Part shown: positions 13,281 to 26,037 of the stretch, in pieces
How positions within the stretch are numbered: the first letter of the stretch is position 1
Layout of the letters: every line of letters begins with the position of its first letter
Assembly: GCA_033239525.1 (NCBI GenBank)
Contig: BSYO01000003.1
Span: 1,916,001 to 1,980,000 of the forward strand
Reading direction: 5' to 3'
Source of the DNA: Nepenthes gracilis
Taxonomy: Eukaryota; Streptophyta; Magnoliopsida; Caryophyllales; Nepenthaceae
DNA: 64,000 nucleotides
Translations under genes and position numbers: made by a program
The notes under the pieces: generated by a model
The model's database searches: none
Told to the model about the DNA's origin: nothing
What the model saw: only the letters and a program-made list of their open reading frames with translations

Positions 13281-16200
13281 AAATGCTCAAAATTCAATAA
13301 TAGAATATAAATTACCTAAGTTTGAGGTGACTAGTAAAAGTATAGATTCCAAATCTTAAATGCGAAAAATAGTTGGACAATGGGGTATAAAGTCAAGGAA
13401 GGAACCTTTTGTCCGAAAAGACAAGCATGAATATTAATACTATTAGTAATTCTTTGAGGTGTAACGTCTTTTATTTTATTGATAAATTTGGTTATCAATT
13501 TTGTGATTTTTAGTTGGATAGGAGTTGATAGTTTTGTCCCATTTCATTTTATTTGAGTCCTTTGCATATATAACTCAATCTTATTTCATAAATAAAAATT
13601 TACTTAAAAAATATTAATACAATAATTTTTTTAGTAAGTAATTGTATTAATCACATATTTTAATGTACAAATAATATTAAAAAGATTCAATCGGAGTGGA
13701 CACAATCCTCCCATCAATGTAAAGTTCTCATTAATATGATCCATCCTAAAAAAAAAAATCAAATTTTCATTAAGCGAGAAATTTTTCTTCGCGGACATTT
13801 CATATTTTATTTATAACCTATTTCGACTGACATATTTTTTTAATAAGTAATTAGCCATCTAATTTAATATATCAACAAAATTAAAATACACAAAAATCCT
13901 CAACGAAGTCAAAGAACGAGATTGGATGGAATAAGATGCACCAACCCTAGAATAAATATAAGAATTTTGATCTTTTTAGATGCAGTATATAGTCCCCACA
14001 AGAATGAGCCTATATGCACAGTCGGAGAGATTAGTTTTTTTTCATCTAACTTTAGCCTATATAATTGCTCAATTTCAGTCCTTATTCAACGATATATTTG
14101 AGGTTTCGTTGCGGATTATCTTCCAAATATTGTTAGTGACTCCAGAAATGAAAAATAAATAGTTGATAAACTCCTCTGCCTTTTGAGAAAGCATGCAATG
14201 CAAAAGGATGCTGAGGAAACTCATCCTGTTTATAATATCAAGTCTATCTTTTATAATCAGTCAAAGAATAAACACATCAAAAAGATGAAAAAAACATCTT
14301 TAAACTAATGATTGCAAGACCATTTTTCCTCCCCCTTGGGATAAAAAAATCTCCAAGTTAATCTAATATATAATGTATAATGAGTATCAATAACCTATAT
14401 AACTTTGTTCGAGGCAGCCAGATTAGAGGCTTGAGGTGGTCATGTCCGAATAAAAGACCCAATTGCCTATTAAGCTTGATTAGTCTATCTCTACTAGTTG
14501 TCGCAAATAGCTGTATCTATCGTGAAAGTGACGATAGCTAAGATTGTTGATATATCCAGGTTGCTATATTTATTTACTTTTTAAACAAATTTTTGTTATA
14601 TGTTAACTGAAAGGGTAATTCTATAAGGTATTTATATAAGACTGATTTCTTTTTAATTAAATAAAGTCTAAATAATCACACGATCCCAACAGAGAAGATG
14701 CCAAGAACAGTCTATTTTCTTATAAATTACTGTCCAAATTCATTTAGTAAAGCAGTATTGAAAGAATAAGAGGCAACGTTTCTTCTTCCCCCAAGCATTT
14801 TCCAACATAGCCGCGATGAACTTACGGGTGACTATCACTGCCCATGCCTATCAACTCTTCTAGACTTTTTATATATAAAGTTGTGGCCGTCATTGATTTT
14901 CCGGGAAATTGAGATAATATCACTTTGGAAGTTAATATAGGTCGGCAAGAGTATTAAATATTTTTGGAGATATTTAATGGATATTTTAGGATACTATTAT
15001 GTGACATTCTATGTTTGTTAGCACGTAAGGTGTACATTCCATTAACAATTTTGTACAAGTAAACAAAGTCATCGGAAATGTGGGACCGGAGTGACCAAAA
15101 AATAATATAACCCAAAAATTTAAAGACCAAAAATGACAAGATTCAAAAGATAGCTCTAAAAGGATCATCATCGTTTTAAATATTTATTTATTATTAGAAG
15201 GCTATAGATAATATGAATTGTCTTCTTTTTATCGAAAGAACTATACGATTGAAAGATAAATCTTTTGATCATTTTAAATATAATAGTCCGTGACCGAAAT
15301 GCCCATTTGAGCCCATATGCACTTAACGGATTTTTTTTTCATTTGATTGCTGCCTGTCAATGATCTTTTTATATAACGTGATATTTTATTTATCTATTTA
15401 TATCTTATAATTTTTTTAATAAAAATAAATAAATAAAATATTATATTTATTTATTTTTAATCACTTAGCAATCTGCCATCCATTGGAACACTTTCCGTCT
15501 GCTGCATTTACTATACTGTATTTGTTTTTTAATGTGTAAAATTATAATTATATATATATTATATTAAAAATATATTATATTTAAATTAGTAGATATTAAT
15601 TATAAAAATTAAAAATATAAAACATATAGAGATCCTTATTTAGGAATTTATACTTTAACCGACCAGATAATAATTATACTATTATTTTTTAAAATAAAAT
15701 AAAAAAAATACCTATTTGGCATGATATTACTAATACTCAGCCTCGATACGAGAAAACAGAAACCAGCTGAGCTCCATTTTTATAACTATTACAACCGTAC
15801 ATAAGAGCTTCGCGCTTGGCCCCCGCCCCACATAATCGAAATGCTCCTCTCTCATGTAAATATTAATTTCTCACCTCTGAAAATAAAAAATATCTCAAGA
15901 TATACATGCGACGTTGTAACATTGAAATTTTTAAGACACTATTCTTTGAAATTACGATGATAATAAAGGCTAATAATTTTTTCAAAAATAATTAAGGAAA
16001 AAAGTGGTTATTAGAGTTGAAAGGAAGTAGATTTTTCCAAGGAATTTGGAGTCTTTATTTCTTTGTGAGAGGAATTAATTCAATCTTTTTTTTAATTATA
16101 ATTATTTAATTAATATTAAATAATTAAAATTTTTTATTTTTAAAATTTTAACTTTTTAAAAATAATAATATAACTATTTAATTAATTATTAAATAATTAT

Positions 16201-16385
16201 TATTAAAGGAAGTTCAACTCACCCTTATTTTAAAAGGACAGGCTTCCAATTGTGAATCCCAGGGGCCGTTTTCTCTGCTCGTCTCACCGGTGAAAAACCT
16301 GTCCATTTTCCATCTCTCCGTAAGCGGTGTTGATATTATACCTGCAGCCACCTCCTTAACCACAGTGCCGCCAAAATCGCCGCCG
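13281..16385. other. AT-rich intergenic DNA and NCED 3' flank
   Basis: I find no gene or recognisable element between the copia 5' LTR and NCED. The last 170 bases before the NCED stop (about 16,215-16,385) are clearly GC-richer than what precedes them and probably belong to the NCED 3' untranslated region. A minus-strand AATAAA-type word occurs near 16,056 and is a possible polyadenylation signal. Confidence 0.45.
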
Positions 16386-18200
16386 CTACGACTGCTTCAG
16401 CAGTTCTTTTGAGGGAATAAACGTGCCGTGAAAGCCATACGGAACTCTAGAAGGAAGCTTCACCGCTGCCTCCACCTCCAAACTGGCCGCGTTTATGACC
16501 AGCAGCTCCGATTTCCACAACCTCTCGTCATGAGCAAACGCAAGTATATACCCATCGTCCTCTCTCTCCGACCCAGAATAATTACATCGCGGTGAAAAAA
16601 ACGGCTCCCCTCCGTACTTTTCCTTCCCGTAGGCAAATTTCTTGATCTCTCCCGTACAGAGATCAACCTTGGCGAAGCCGGACACTTTTGGCCACGGCTC
16701 TGCGATCGCTAAGTAGGCGTACCTGGTCTTCCTGCCAAGCAGATTCCGATTGACCATGCCGGCCTCCAAATTCACCTGATCGTTGTCGGGCACCCGGATC
16801 ACCGGGCGGCGCATTGACTTCCCCGTCCTCAAATTAAGCCGAATTTCCGACAGCACGCTCTTGAGATTGTCGTCGCATTCGTTGAAGATGGAGTCGGCCG
16901 GCGTCATACATGACCCGATCACCACCACCTCGCCGCTTTCTGGTTCCTCCCATGCGTTCCAGAGGTGGAAGCAAAACGTATCCGGGCAATCCACCCAGAC
17001 AATGTCCTTCCCGTCAGCCGCGTCCTTTCGCAGAATTCCGAATCGGGAAGTTTTATCTCTTTCGTAGACCACTGGGGAGCCGCCTTTGATCATCTCATCG
17101 AGCTTGAATACTACCTGTTGATCTGGGATTATCACAAAATTCTCTGTTATTGCGAAATCGTGGATCATTGTGGGCTCCTGAAGTGGGATTTCTATGTCCG
17201 GCGATTTTTCTCCAGTTGGGTAGAACTTGAAGAATTTGAGATATGGCTTCCTGACAACGTCGTAGCTAAGGGAGAAGAGCTCTTTGGTTTCCGGGTCGAC
17301 CTTCGGGTGGGCGATCATGGGGGATCGAAGCTGCCCGCTGAAATCGAACCGGCCGACGGTTTTGAGGTCGCCGGCAGCGGTGATTCTAACCTGGTAAGGG
17401 ATGTCGTCTTCCGACATGGCGAGCAATCGGCCGTTGAAGAAGACTAGGCCAGCGTTTGCCACCCCTATTCCTCGGCGGTGATCGACGAGACCGAAGAGGC
17501 CTCGGGCATAGAGCAGCAGGAGGCGGGCGATGCCGGAGTGGCCGTGGAGTTCTCCAATTGCCTTGGGGAATATTGGTCGTCCCAAATTTCTCTCCTGAAG
17601 AAGCCTCTGCGTCTCCGTGAACCGGCTAGCATAGCTGGCAGCCCCGCAGCTGATTCTCACCGCGTGCACCATGCCGTCGCCGTCGAACAAGTGATGGCCC
17701 GCGACCGGCTCGAACAGAGGATTAGCGCCGTTCCTGACGTACACTCCATCAATGCAGTCGGGCATTTTCCCAACAATAGGGAGACAGTGGCAAACCGGCT
17801 GTTCCGGCACCGGAGCAAAGTTCCCCGCGATTTGTACTCGTGGGTCGGACGTCTTGGGAAGCGGGTGTCGGCGCTCGTGTGCCACCAACGCGTCTTCTAC
17901 CATGTCAAAGGCCAAGGCTGCTGCTCTCTGGAGTAGATTCCATTGAGGAGCAGAACTAACAGTACCACCACCACCACCACCATGAATGGCGGAGCCGTCT
18001 TTATCACTTGTGCTGGGTATCGCCAGCTTCGGGAAATGGAGAACAGAGGACGACTGTAGAGCAGAGTGAGTGTAGACGGTGTGGGCTCTTCTATTGGGCT
18101 TCTTCACGGTTGAGGGTTCTCCCAGATCCCTGGACAAGGGGTGTTGTAATTGGGCCTTGGCCCAACTCATAGTACCTGCTGCCGCTGCAGTGGTGGTCAT
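16386..18200 (-). CDS. NCED: 9-cis-epoxycarotenoid dioxygenase (NCED), intronless
   Basis: This enzyme cleaves 9-cis-violaxanthin or 9'-cis-neoxanthin at the 11,12 bond to give xanthoxin, the rate-limiting step of abscisic acid synthesis, in the chloroplast stroma and at thylakoids. The 604-residue frame has no intron, as is usual for NCED genes. The four iron-ligand histidines are visible at H298 ([10 protein letters not shown]), H347 ([10 protein letters not shown]), H412 ([11 protein letters not shown]) and H591 (YGFHGTF), with second-sphere acids at E264 (SEDD) and E479 (NLEAG). This numbering nearly equals that of maize VP14. Residues 1 to about 80 are rich in Ser, Thr and Ala with basic residues, as in a transit peptide, and include a Gly run at 74-79. 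An amphipathic helix follows at about 87-110, known in the family to bind membranes. The first ATG gives the usual length; the next Met is residue 11. Coding sequence is much GC-richer than its surroundings. It belongs with drought-type NCED1/NCED3 proteins, but the exact paralogue needs a tree. All key residues are intact. Confidence 0.97.
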   Translation of the reverse strand: MTTTAAAAGTMSWAKAQLQHPLSRDLGEPSTVKKPNRRAHTVYTHSALQSSSVLHFPKLAIPSTSDKDGSAIHGGGGGGTVSSAPQWNLLQRAAALAFDMVEDALVAHERRHPLPKTSDPRVQIAGNFAPVPEQPVCHCLPIVGKMPDCIDGVYVRNGANPLFEPVAGHHLFDGDGMVHAVRISCGAASYASRFTETQRLLQERNLGRPIFPKAIGELHGHSGIARLLLLYARGLFGLVDHRRGIGVANAGLVFFNGRLLAMSEDDIPYQVRITAAGDLKTVGRFDFSGQLRSPMIAHPKVDPETKELFSLSYDVVRKPYLKFFKFYPTGEKSPDIEIPLQEPTMIHDFAITENFVIIPDQQVVFKLDEMIKGGSPVVYERDKTSRFGILRKDAADGKDIVWVDCPDTFCFHLWNAWEEPESGEVVVIGSCMTPADSIFNECDDNLKSVLSEIRLNLRTGKSMRRPVIRVPDNDQVNLEAGMVNRNLLGRKTRYAYLAIAEPWPKVSGFAKVDLCTGEIKKFAYGKEKYGGEPFFSPRCNYSGSEREDDGYILAFAHDERLWKSELLVINAASLEVEAAVKLPSRVPYGFHGTFIPSKELLKQS

Positions 18201-18450
18201 GGCTTCAGAGTCTCAAAGGCGAGTATTTTCAGGTCGAAGAAGGGACTTGATAACGTATATATTTATATTATACGTACTTTTATACGTTATGGCTTTCTTT
18301 TAGTCTGAGGGTAGAGAATGAAGAGAAGAAGAAGAAGAAGAAGAAAAGACAGAGAGAGAGAGAGATCTTGGGAGAGAGTGGAAGATGGAGTGGCATATAA
18401 ATAGAGTTTTGAAAGAGGGTGGTGATGGAAAGAGGTTGACGTGTTATGAA
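18201..18450 (-). promoter_or_regulatory. NCED 5' leader and core promoter region
   Basis: Two TATA candidates on the minus strand precede the NCED start. TATAAATA (18,260-18,267) is about 60 bases upstream, and TATTTATA (18,396-18,403) is about 195 bases upstream. The first would give a very short leader. The second would give a leader of roughly 160 bases that includes CT- and CTT-rich tracts, complementary to the plus-strand GAA repeat at about 18,320-18,346 and the GA repeat at about 18,347-18,366. No minus-strand ATG lies between 18,201 and 18,365, so no upstream open frame competes. At 18,436-18,443 a W-box core (TTGAC) overlaps an ACGT core. The choice of start site is unproven. Confidence 0.5.
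18250..18290. repeat. Perfect 10-bp inverted repeat in the NCED leader
   Basis: ATAACGTATA (18,250-18,259) is the exact reverse complement of TATACGTTAT (18,281-18,290), with 21 bases between them. The loop carries one of the two TATA candidates and a further TACGTA word. If the upstream TATA box is used, this hairpin would lie in the transcript about 50-90 bases before the start codon. Confidence 0.7.
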
Positions 18451-20239
18451 GATCCATCTAGGACATGTTATAGGAGACCTCGGTGGTGGATTTGCATAAT
18501 GTAATATATTAAAAATGTTAAATTTTTTTATAAATATAAATTGTTTTTAAAAGTGTGTTATATTTAATTAATTATTAAAATATAATTATTTATATACTTA
18601 AATAATTAATTAGTACCATGTATTAATGTAATATCATTAATGAATTATATAATTTTGTCACTTGAAAGGAATTTAGGCTTTCTAGTCCTGCGGCTGGTGG
18701 GACACATTACCCTCTTAAACCATGACATGACCATGTGGGTATTACTACTGTGTAACATGTGTGTGTATGTGAAATGGGACTATTAACAGTGGAATTGATT
18801 ATGATCCTCTCATATTTTGAGTTATTTTATTACGCGCTAAAGGATTAAAATTAAAATACATTATTAAATAAAAACCGAGTTGGAAACCTTTATTTATTAT
18901 CACTTAGTTTTTATAGTTAGAATATTAAGGTTTTTAAAATTAGAAAGACAATAATAAGTTCTAATCATAGATTAGTTAAATTTTTGTTTAATTATGTAAT
19001 TTTGTATTTAAAAAGTGTAACTGAATTTGATTAATATTTTACTTTTGTAATTGAATGTATCAGACTTTGTGTGTGGATGGACAAGAATAAATTGTAAGGG
19101 TTTAGATTTTAAACATACAGAAAAATGCACAATATTGATTATCTTACAGTAATTAAGTAAAAACATAACATTATATTCTTAAATAAAAAAGTTTTATTCT
19201 CTCTTCAAAACACATTTTTTAAGAGTAACACCATGTAGATGGGTAAACCAAGGGTCTAATATCATATTTCATCACCTTTTCTAATATTAATGGTACCTCA
19301 AAAAGGGAGCCAGCTTACAACCTCAAAACTTGATTAGCATAACTATAATAGAATTTATAATGTTTAAATGAGATCTAGTCATCTGTACACAATGTAATGC
19401 AGTGGTATATTGATATGATATCATATGAAAAATAAAAACTAATATTTATATATTGACTTGTCAACTTAAGTTTGAGTCTAAGTAGTAAGATATTTGATAA
19501 TTACTAAAATCTTCATTTATTATTATTTTTTTTTAAATGGTGGATTTTGTATGAAAGATATAATCGTAGCATATTTATGGTTAGATTATATTTGTATATT
19601 TGATGAAATTTGTTATATGTGATAACTAGACCTTCTACGTGGGATTATCGTGCACTTATATATTTATTTGTACTATAAAAATTATACGTCATTAGGTGTC
19701 ATATTGTCCAATTTGATTTAATAAATAATAAAAATAATTAAATATTTTAAATAATTGATAACATCATCATAAATTATATTATACTTATAATATAATATAT
19801 GGTATCTTGGAGATAAAGATTTTGTAATTGGACATGACCTTTGTTTGTCTTCAACTGATTGACGAGGACCAATTGGAACTGGCGGGAGCCCAGAGTTTCA
19901 ATTAAAGAGAAAAGGAGAGTGAGAGAGACGCAAGCACTTACAGTACCCACAAAAAAGGTGAATTAAATGAGAAGATGACGTCCAACGCATAAACTAGATT
20001 TGTATTATTATATATTTGATGTTACGTAAATTATACGCCCGAATTTTACTTTGAATTCAATATTTAAATAAAAAAGGACCAGGCATGGTCAATAATAAAA
20101 TAATAAATTAAAATATATTGAGAATTCGAATTGACGTATAAATTAGGAAGTTGATAATATTGCCTGAACATTCGAACTATAAACGAGTTCGGTTTTCATA
20201 ATTATAAATTTAAATCATATACATCATAATAGAATAAAT
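18451..20239. other. NCED upstream intergenic DNA
   Basis: AT-rich DNA with no open frame of note. An ABRE-like word, TACGTGG, occurs at 19,636-19,642, about 1.4 kb upstream of the NCED start. Single short matches of this kind are expected by chance in such a length, so the site is only a candidate. Confidence 0.4.
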
Positions 20240-20830
20240 TAGAGGTGAGAATATATATGATTTACTCTTTGGTATATTCTATGACGTTTAAATTAACAAT
20301 CTTTTTATTATGATTGGAAAGATGATGAGAAAGTAAATGATGGAAATTAAAATGGATGGAATGAGTGTACATTTTGGAAGACTATACTCCTTTTTTCGTG
20401 CACTCGTTTGATTGAATAGATTTTTTTTCTCTCTCCATTCTCTCCCTTTTTTTTGTTTGGAAGAGATTGTATTTATAGTTAGAGGTACTACTCGATTAAT
20501 CGGCACATAAAATTAATTACATGTGTATAATGCCGCTTCGAATCAACCATAACAAGCATTACTTGTAGTATATAACAGTTGTCCCATTCAATGAAAGAGT
20601 CACTTGGCTTCCAACTATAGAATCGTTTCGACCGCTTTCTGTACCGGATTATTAAACAATCTATTTAATCATTTAATATTTAACTGTTCAAACTGTATCA
20701 TTTCGTTCACATATGTGAACACTAATGCTCAATTGGCTCTATAGTTTTTTTGTTGAGCCGTTAATATTTGACATTTTATTCATATGAGTATTAGGTTGAC
20801 TCATTTCGGGCTGTATCTATTATAAGTATT
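20240..20830 (-). repeat. Solo-LTR-like repeat, family B, copy 2
   Basis: Minus-oriented copy of the segment also seen at 62,430-63,010, 6,480-7,060 and, inverted, at 20,891-21,560. Matching landmarks are GTTTAAATTAACAATCTTTT near 20,286, the TACTCC...CACTCGTTTG block near 20,385-20,412, and TTTGTTTGGAAGAG followed by TTTATAG near 20,451-20,477. No internal retroelement region follows it. Right end approximate. Confidence 0.45.
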
Positions 20831-20890
20831 AAGATGTTATATTATTTTATACTATTGTTATTAAAAGATGTAATGGCAATTAAAAGATAT

Positions 20891-21560
20891 TGTTGGGTAT
20901 GGCCTAAAGTAGATCAGTTTAATGTAAATCTGAATCAAGGCTGAAGTTTCAACGGCCCAAACGAACAAGTATGAGGCGAATAAAAATAACCAGATAACAA
21001 TTCTCTGACATATTAACTAAAAGGTTCAATTCAAGCAGTCGGTTACCAAAAAATTAAAGAATAATGATGAATTAATAAATAATTTGATTCCAAAAATGGT
21101 GAAATAGTCTTACTATTAATAATCAAACAATTTCTCTATTAAATTGGGACGATAGTTTGATACTAAAGGTAACTATTTTCAATAGTTGCCTTGAAATAAC
21201 TCAAGATATAGATAACAAAGACAATGATTTTAAAAAGCAATCTGAATAGATAATGATCTTGGCTATAAATACAAGTCCTCCCAAACAAAATAGAGTGAGA
21301 TTGGAAAAGAAAAAAGAGATACTCAAGCATTCAAGTGCATTAAGTGGAACAAAATCTTTATAATTTACACGCATTCTTTTCATTTTTAGTATTTTTTTAT
21401 TGTCTTTTAGTTCAAAAGAAAGATAATTTATTTAAATATTAGAAGATATATTGGGAAATGAATTTATATACATTTTATCTCATATTCAATTTATTGTAAT
21501 ACGTAAAATATATAATTAAAATTATGAAGATTAAACTCATCGCCATTTGAATTTTCTGAA
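20891..21560 (+). repeat. Solo-LTR-like repeat, family B, copy 3
   Basis: Plus-oriented copy. It begins TGTTGGGTATGG at 20,891, consistent with the TG start of an LTR. It carries a clear TATA box, GGCTATAAATAC (21,261-21,272), followed by CCTCCCAAACA and a TACTCAAGCATTCAAGTGCA block. The stretch from about 21,008 to 21,120 matches the reverse complement of 62,760-62,880 closely, including a GTCTTACTATTAATAATCA-type word. No coding region follows, so it reads as a solo LTR. Right end approximate. Confidence 0.5.
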
Positions 21561-21679
21561 AAGGTAACTCGATTTTTTAATTTGTATGTTAATTTAAATT
21601 TTTAGAGCACATTAGATATAATAAATTAAATTATTTATTAAAATATAAAATAATATATGTGTCATATATATCGTATAGC

Positions 21680-21860
21680 TTCAGTCTCAGTCGGGTTTCT
21701 GCCCTCATATGGAGGTCACAGCCCCACCCAGACGACCCACGTGGGCGTTTTGAGCGGCTCCTTTCAGGCATGAAGTCCTGGTCCCTTTCACTACCGCCCT
21801 CCTACCCCACACTAGCTCAGTTATCCTATCCCTTCAGACAACCCCTATTTTTTTTCCTCA
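21680..21860. other. GC-rich island with a perfect G-box
   Basis: About 170 bases of markedly GC-richer sequence lie in an AT-rich setting, about 3.5 kb upstream of the NCED start. They contain the palindrome CCCACGTGGG (21,736-21,745), a G-box of the type bound by bZIP factors of the ABF/AREB group, and end near a T-run. The 73-codon frame here shows no family. It could be a distal control element of NCED or an inserted repeat of unknown origin. Confidence 0.35.
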
Positions 21861-22503
21861 AAAAACTTTTAAAAAAATAATTTTATAGAGACACCAACCT
21901 AATATTTTATTATTTTATAGTACAATATTTTATTTATATATCTATTTTAATATAAGATTTTAAATATAAACAGATTAATAAAATGTTTAAAAATTACTGA
22001 GCCACCCTTGTAATTTTTAGACTCTTAAGCTATAGTACTTCCATTCACATATGCTTTTCATAATCATATACTATTCAAGTTTAATTAATTACACCTAAAT
22101 ATCAATGGTCTCCCACTACTGCTGCTTTCAATTTGGTCATGAAATATATAAATAATTATACATGGGGCTTAGAATGATGTATTATCTTAAGTTCATGAAG
22201 AACAGGTCTGACACGGTACCCTCGCGAAGGGCATGACATGCAAATAAAATAAATGAATAATTAGGCCAATTTCATATTGGTAAGATATATTATATTTTCC
22301 TCATTGAAAGGAGGGAGATTAAGCTTTAAAATTGGGAATAAATATGCTTTTCTTTTCTTTTTCCCAATGCTGATGAGATTTCTTATTCAATTGTTAATAT
22401 TCGAATTTGTGAAAGCAACTGTGTATTTCGGATACTCGATGCAGAAAAAACTACATCTCAAAGATATTCTGAATTGTTTGATAGTGCCTAAAACAATGGG
22501 CGG

Positions 22504-22725
22504 GTAATATAATAATATAGATAATATATATTATATATTTTATAAATAATATTATAGAATTAGAATATTTAGTAAATTTCGTTTATATTTTTATAATTAT
22601 TATTTTATATATTTATTTTATATTGACCATTTTGTATAGGTGACCTACTATGTTAGATAAATACACAGCAAATTATATTAATTTTTTATCTATAAATATT
22701 AGTGTATTCTAAACACGTTATTTCC
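22504..22725 (+). repeat. 5' LTR of Ty1/copia element 2
   Basis: About 220 bases match 25,744-25,965 and 31,205-31,440 in the same orientation. Shared words run in the same order: TAATATAATAATAT at the start, TTTATAATTATTATTTTATAT, a TAGATAAATAC(A/C)CA(G/A)(C/T)AAATTAT block, and ATTAGTGTATTCTAA-type ends. The 3' copies carry a clear CTATATAAATA box at the equivalent place. It is the most diverged copy and has no recognisable primer-binding site after it. Confidence 0.55.
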
Positions 22726-23079
22726 ACACCCACATTATCTACTACTTCGAGTATTCCCTCTAAAAATATTGATTTTGTATATTATAATTACTGACTTTTG
22801 ACCAACATTAGTTCTTTAACAAAGTTGAAACTTTTGATATACTAAACATCCATATAGCTAATGGATCACGTATAATGTCAGTTATATTAACTCTATTTTT
22901 GCATCTTGTAACTTATTTTAAACGTTTATGTTGTCCCTTTATCAATTTTTTTTACTCTCAATAAAACAATTATATGATATTAGTTAAGAATATTACTTTT
23001 TTTCTTATTGTTGTGATATATAAAATCTATGGGCAGATCAATTGTTGGGACAGATCATAAAGTTAGACTTTTATTTGAA

Positions 23080-25650
23080 ATAAACACACTTCGTGTTTTA
23101 CCCCATTGCTCCAACTCTATTGCTCTTTAATCTAGATTAGTTAAATCTAGTTTTTGTGGTATTCTCACATTAATCATATATCAAGTTTAAAATTTTAATT
23201 GTTAACATTTATAGGTCATTTTGAGGCTAGTAGTACTAAAATTTTTGATTGTATAGCTTGTTAACTTGATAAATAAATAAATTATCTTTTAATTATAATG
23301 AATCTATTTCTTATGCTCATTTGAATGTTATTTATTTTGACATTTGAAAATTTATACCAATACCTACCAAGGGAGATCCACGTGTTTTGTTGCCTTTATT
23401 AATACTTTATTCATTATACATGGATTATATTTTATATCATCGATCTGACTTGTCTAATATAGGCCAAAAATTTTGTATTATGCTATACGTTTAATTTTTA
23501 AAATGAATCAAAATCTTTAGGTTAGATAATGTTAATAAATTTTGTGAGTTATTATTTATGGATATCATTAAATCATATGACACCATACATTGAAGTTTTT
23601 TCTTAATATTCCCCACAAAATGGTTGTGCAAAAAAACAAAAAGATTGGTCATATTCTTAATAGTGTTTGCTCTTTTCTCATTTTTATTTCTCTACCAAAA
23701 GACTTTTGGAAAAAAATTATCCTTATAGCAACATATACAATTAATCGACTTTTTTTCTCAATCATTTAGATTCAGATTCTATATAAGCGTCTCTATGCGA
23801 ACAATTGTAATAAAATTTTTCATGTGTCTTTAATTGTGTTTGTTTTATTCTACTTTAACCTCATGGAAAAAATAAACTAGAATTTCAAGCTTGTATCTAT
23901 TGATTTCTTAGGTACGAAATTGAATGTAAAAACTATCGATGTTATAATCTTATCTCAAATAGATTTCAAATCTTTCATTATGTTATTTTTTGAGAGTAAA
24001 AAATATTTATTAGTTTATCCTCTTTTTCTCTCACACGCCTATAGTTGACTCTAAAATTTTTATTGATCAATTACCTAATCTATTTTTTGATCCTATTCCT
24101 ACTTCTTTACCCTGCCACATTTTTGCCTTAGATTCTATGAACAATTCTCTTACATTTGTTCATGATGAAAATGACCCATCCATAGTTCCACCTATTGTCA
24201 CTAACCCTTTAGTTGCTTTACATCGTTCCACTCAGGTATGTGAGATTTATTCTTACTTATTTTATTGTTTTTAATATATTATATAAACCTATTACTTATA
24301 AAAAAATCAAATCTCATCATAACTAGCGACAATTAATAGTGATAAAATTTTAACTCTTAAAAAAAATTACATATAGAATTTATCATCAAGCAGTAATTGT
24401 CGGTAAATGGATATATAAGATTAATGCTAAGTATGATAATTTAGTGGAACATTATAAGGTTCACTTTTAGTTTGCAATTTTACTCAAGAGTATGTGACTA
24501 ATTATGAAGAGACTTTTACACTTGTAACTTGTCTTACATCTTTCCATTCCTTAATTATCATTGTTGCTATTCGTCAATAGAATTTTTTTCAGGTGGATGT
24601 TAAGAATGCCTTCCTTCAATATAATTTAATCAAAGAAGTTTATATGTAGCCTTCATTTGGATATGATTATCCTCTAAACAAAGTCTGTCGTCTTCACTAA
24701 ATATTATACAACTTAGAACAAACCTCCAAAGCTTAGTTTCATTATTACCAAACTAAGTTTTCATCAATTACTCATGACTCGATTTTTATTAATCGTACAA
24801 CACTATCTAACATTATTCTTATTTTACTTTAATCGACAATATAATTATTATTGAAAATGATCGTAATAAAATTCATACTATTAAAACCTTTTTATACTAA
24901 TAGTTTGAGATAAAAGATCTTGATAATCTTATTTACTTCCTTGGTCTTAAAGTATTTTCATATTCTAATGAATATTATCTTTCTTAAGTAAAGCATGCCT
25001 TATATTTAGTCACTTATGTTATAATTACTGATAATAAAACTACTCCTACTATGTTAGAAATGAATGTTAAACTTAATCAGTTTGACGGTTCTCCTTTGCT
25101 AAACATATATATTATTAGCAACTAACAAGCAAGCCTGTTTATCTTATGATTACTCGATTGGATATTACTTATACAATTCATCTTGTTAATAACTTTATGA
25201 TCGTACTACGATTTACTCACCTTATCATTGTACTTTATATCCTTCAATATATTAAATGATCCTTATTTTATTAATTTCAATTCTCCATTTGTTCATCTCT
25301 CCAATTATATTTTTTTATATATACTGGGCAGGTGATTCCATTGATCAATGATCTACCAATGGATACTATTTTTTCTTAAGAATATTTTTTATTTCATATG
25401 CTCAACAAAAAGTAATCTATTGTAATACACTCCGGTATGAAAATGAAATATCACGCCCTCGTCGATAAAATTGTCGAACTTCTTTAGTTACTTTGGTTAT
25501 TAGAAAATATGGATGTTACACACTCTATTATAGCTATCTTATATTGTGATTGTTAAATTGCTATACAAATTACTCGTTATGATATATTTCAGGAACGTAC
25601 CAAACACAATGAAAATAATTGTCACTATTGACTAGATAACTTACTGGCAT
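23080..25650 (+). pseudogene. Ty1/copia pol remnant (integrase-RT-RNase H)
   Basis: Degenerate plus-strand copia polyprotein with many stops and frameshifts. In order I can read: a gag-pre-integrase piece (ACKLDK, about 23,255); the integrase core, including PTKGDPRV (about 23,366) and a decayed PQQNG-type word (about 23,610); and the integrase C-terminal part. Reverse transcriptase follows, with FFQVDVKNAFL at about 24,588, then EVYM, a stop, and PSFGYDYPLNKVCRLH. The catalytic YxDD has decayed to an IDN version near 24,830. RNase H-like sequence is near 25,330. Gag is absent and the internal region is only about 3 kb, so there is also an internal deletion. Confidence 0.75.
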
Positions 25651-25743
25651 GTTTCTATAAGATCTTATGCATCAAAACAATTTCATGGTCTAGTTTTTAA
25701 AATCAAACCAGTCTTTAACCTCCTTCCTTGAGTTTGAAGGGTT

Positions 25744-25965
25744 GTCAAATATAATAATGTATATTGTAATATTATGTTTTTAAATATTTTAGAATATTTT
25801 AGAAATATCTTCTATATTTTTATAATTATTTATTTTATATATATTTTATATCAACTACTCTATATAAATAATCTATTGTTATCAGACAAATACCCAATAA
25901 ATTATTTTTTTTGTCTATAGTTATTAGTATCATCTAAATATTTATTATTTTTAACAATTAGAAAT
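25744..25965 (+). repeat. 3' LTR of Ty1/copia element 2, unit 1
   Basis: It follows a polypurine-like tract, GAGTTTGAAGGG, and starts TGTCAAATATAATAAT. It contains CTATATAAATA (about 25,860) as a TATA box and ends near ATTTTTAACAATTAG. It matches the 5' LTR at 22,504 and the duplicated copy at 31,205. Confidence 0.6.
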
Positions 25966-26037
25966 TTAGTCAAAGTCTACCATAAATTTTATGAATATCC
26001 TTATAATTAATCCATAGCATTTTGGAAAATATTCTTT

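Noticed and set aside
16783..17946. Plus-strand open frames of 94, 160, 152 and 64 codons opposite NCED
   Set aside because: They are antisense to a fully conserved enzyme gene, show no family of their own, and are expected by-products of GC-rich coding sequence.
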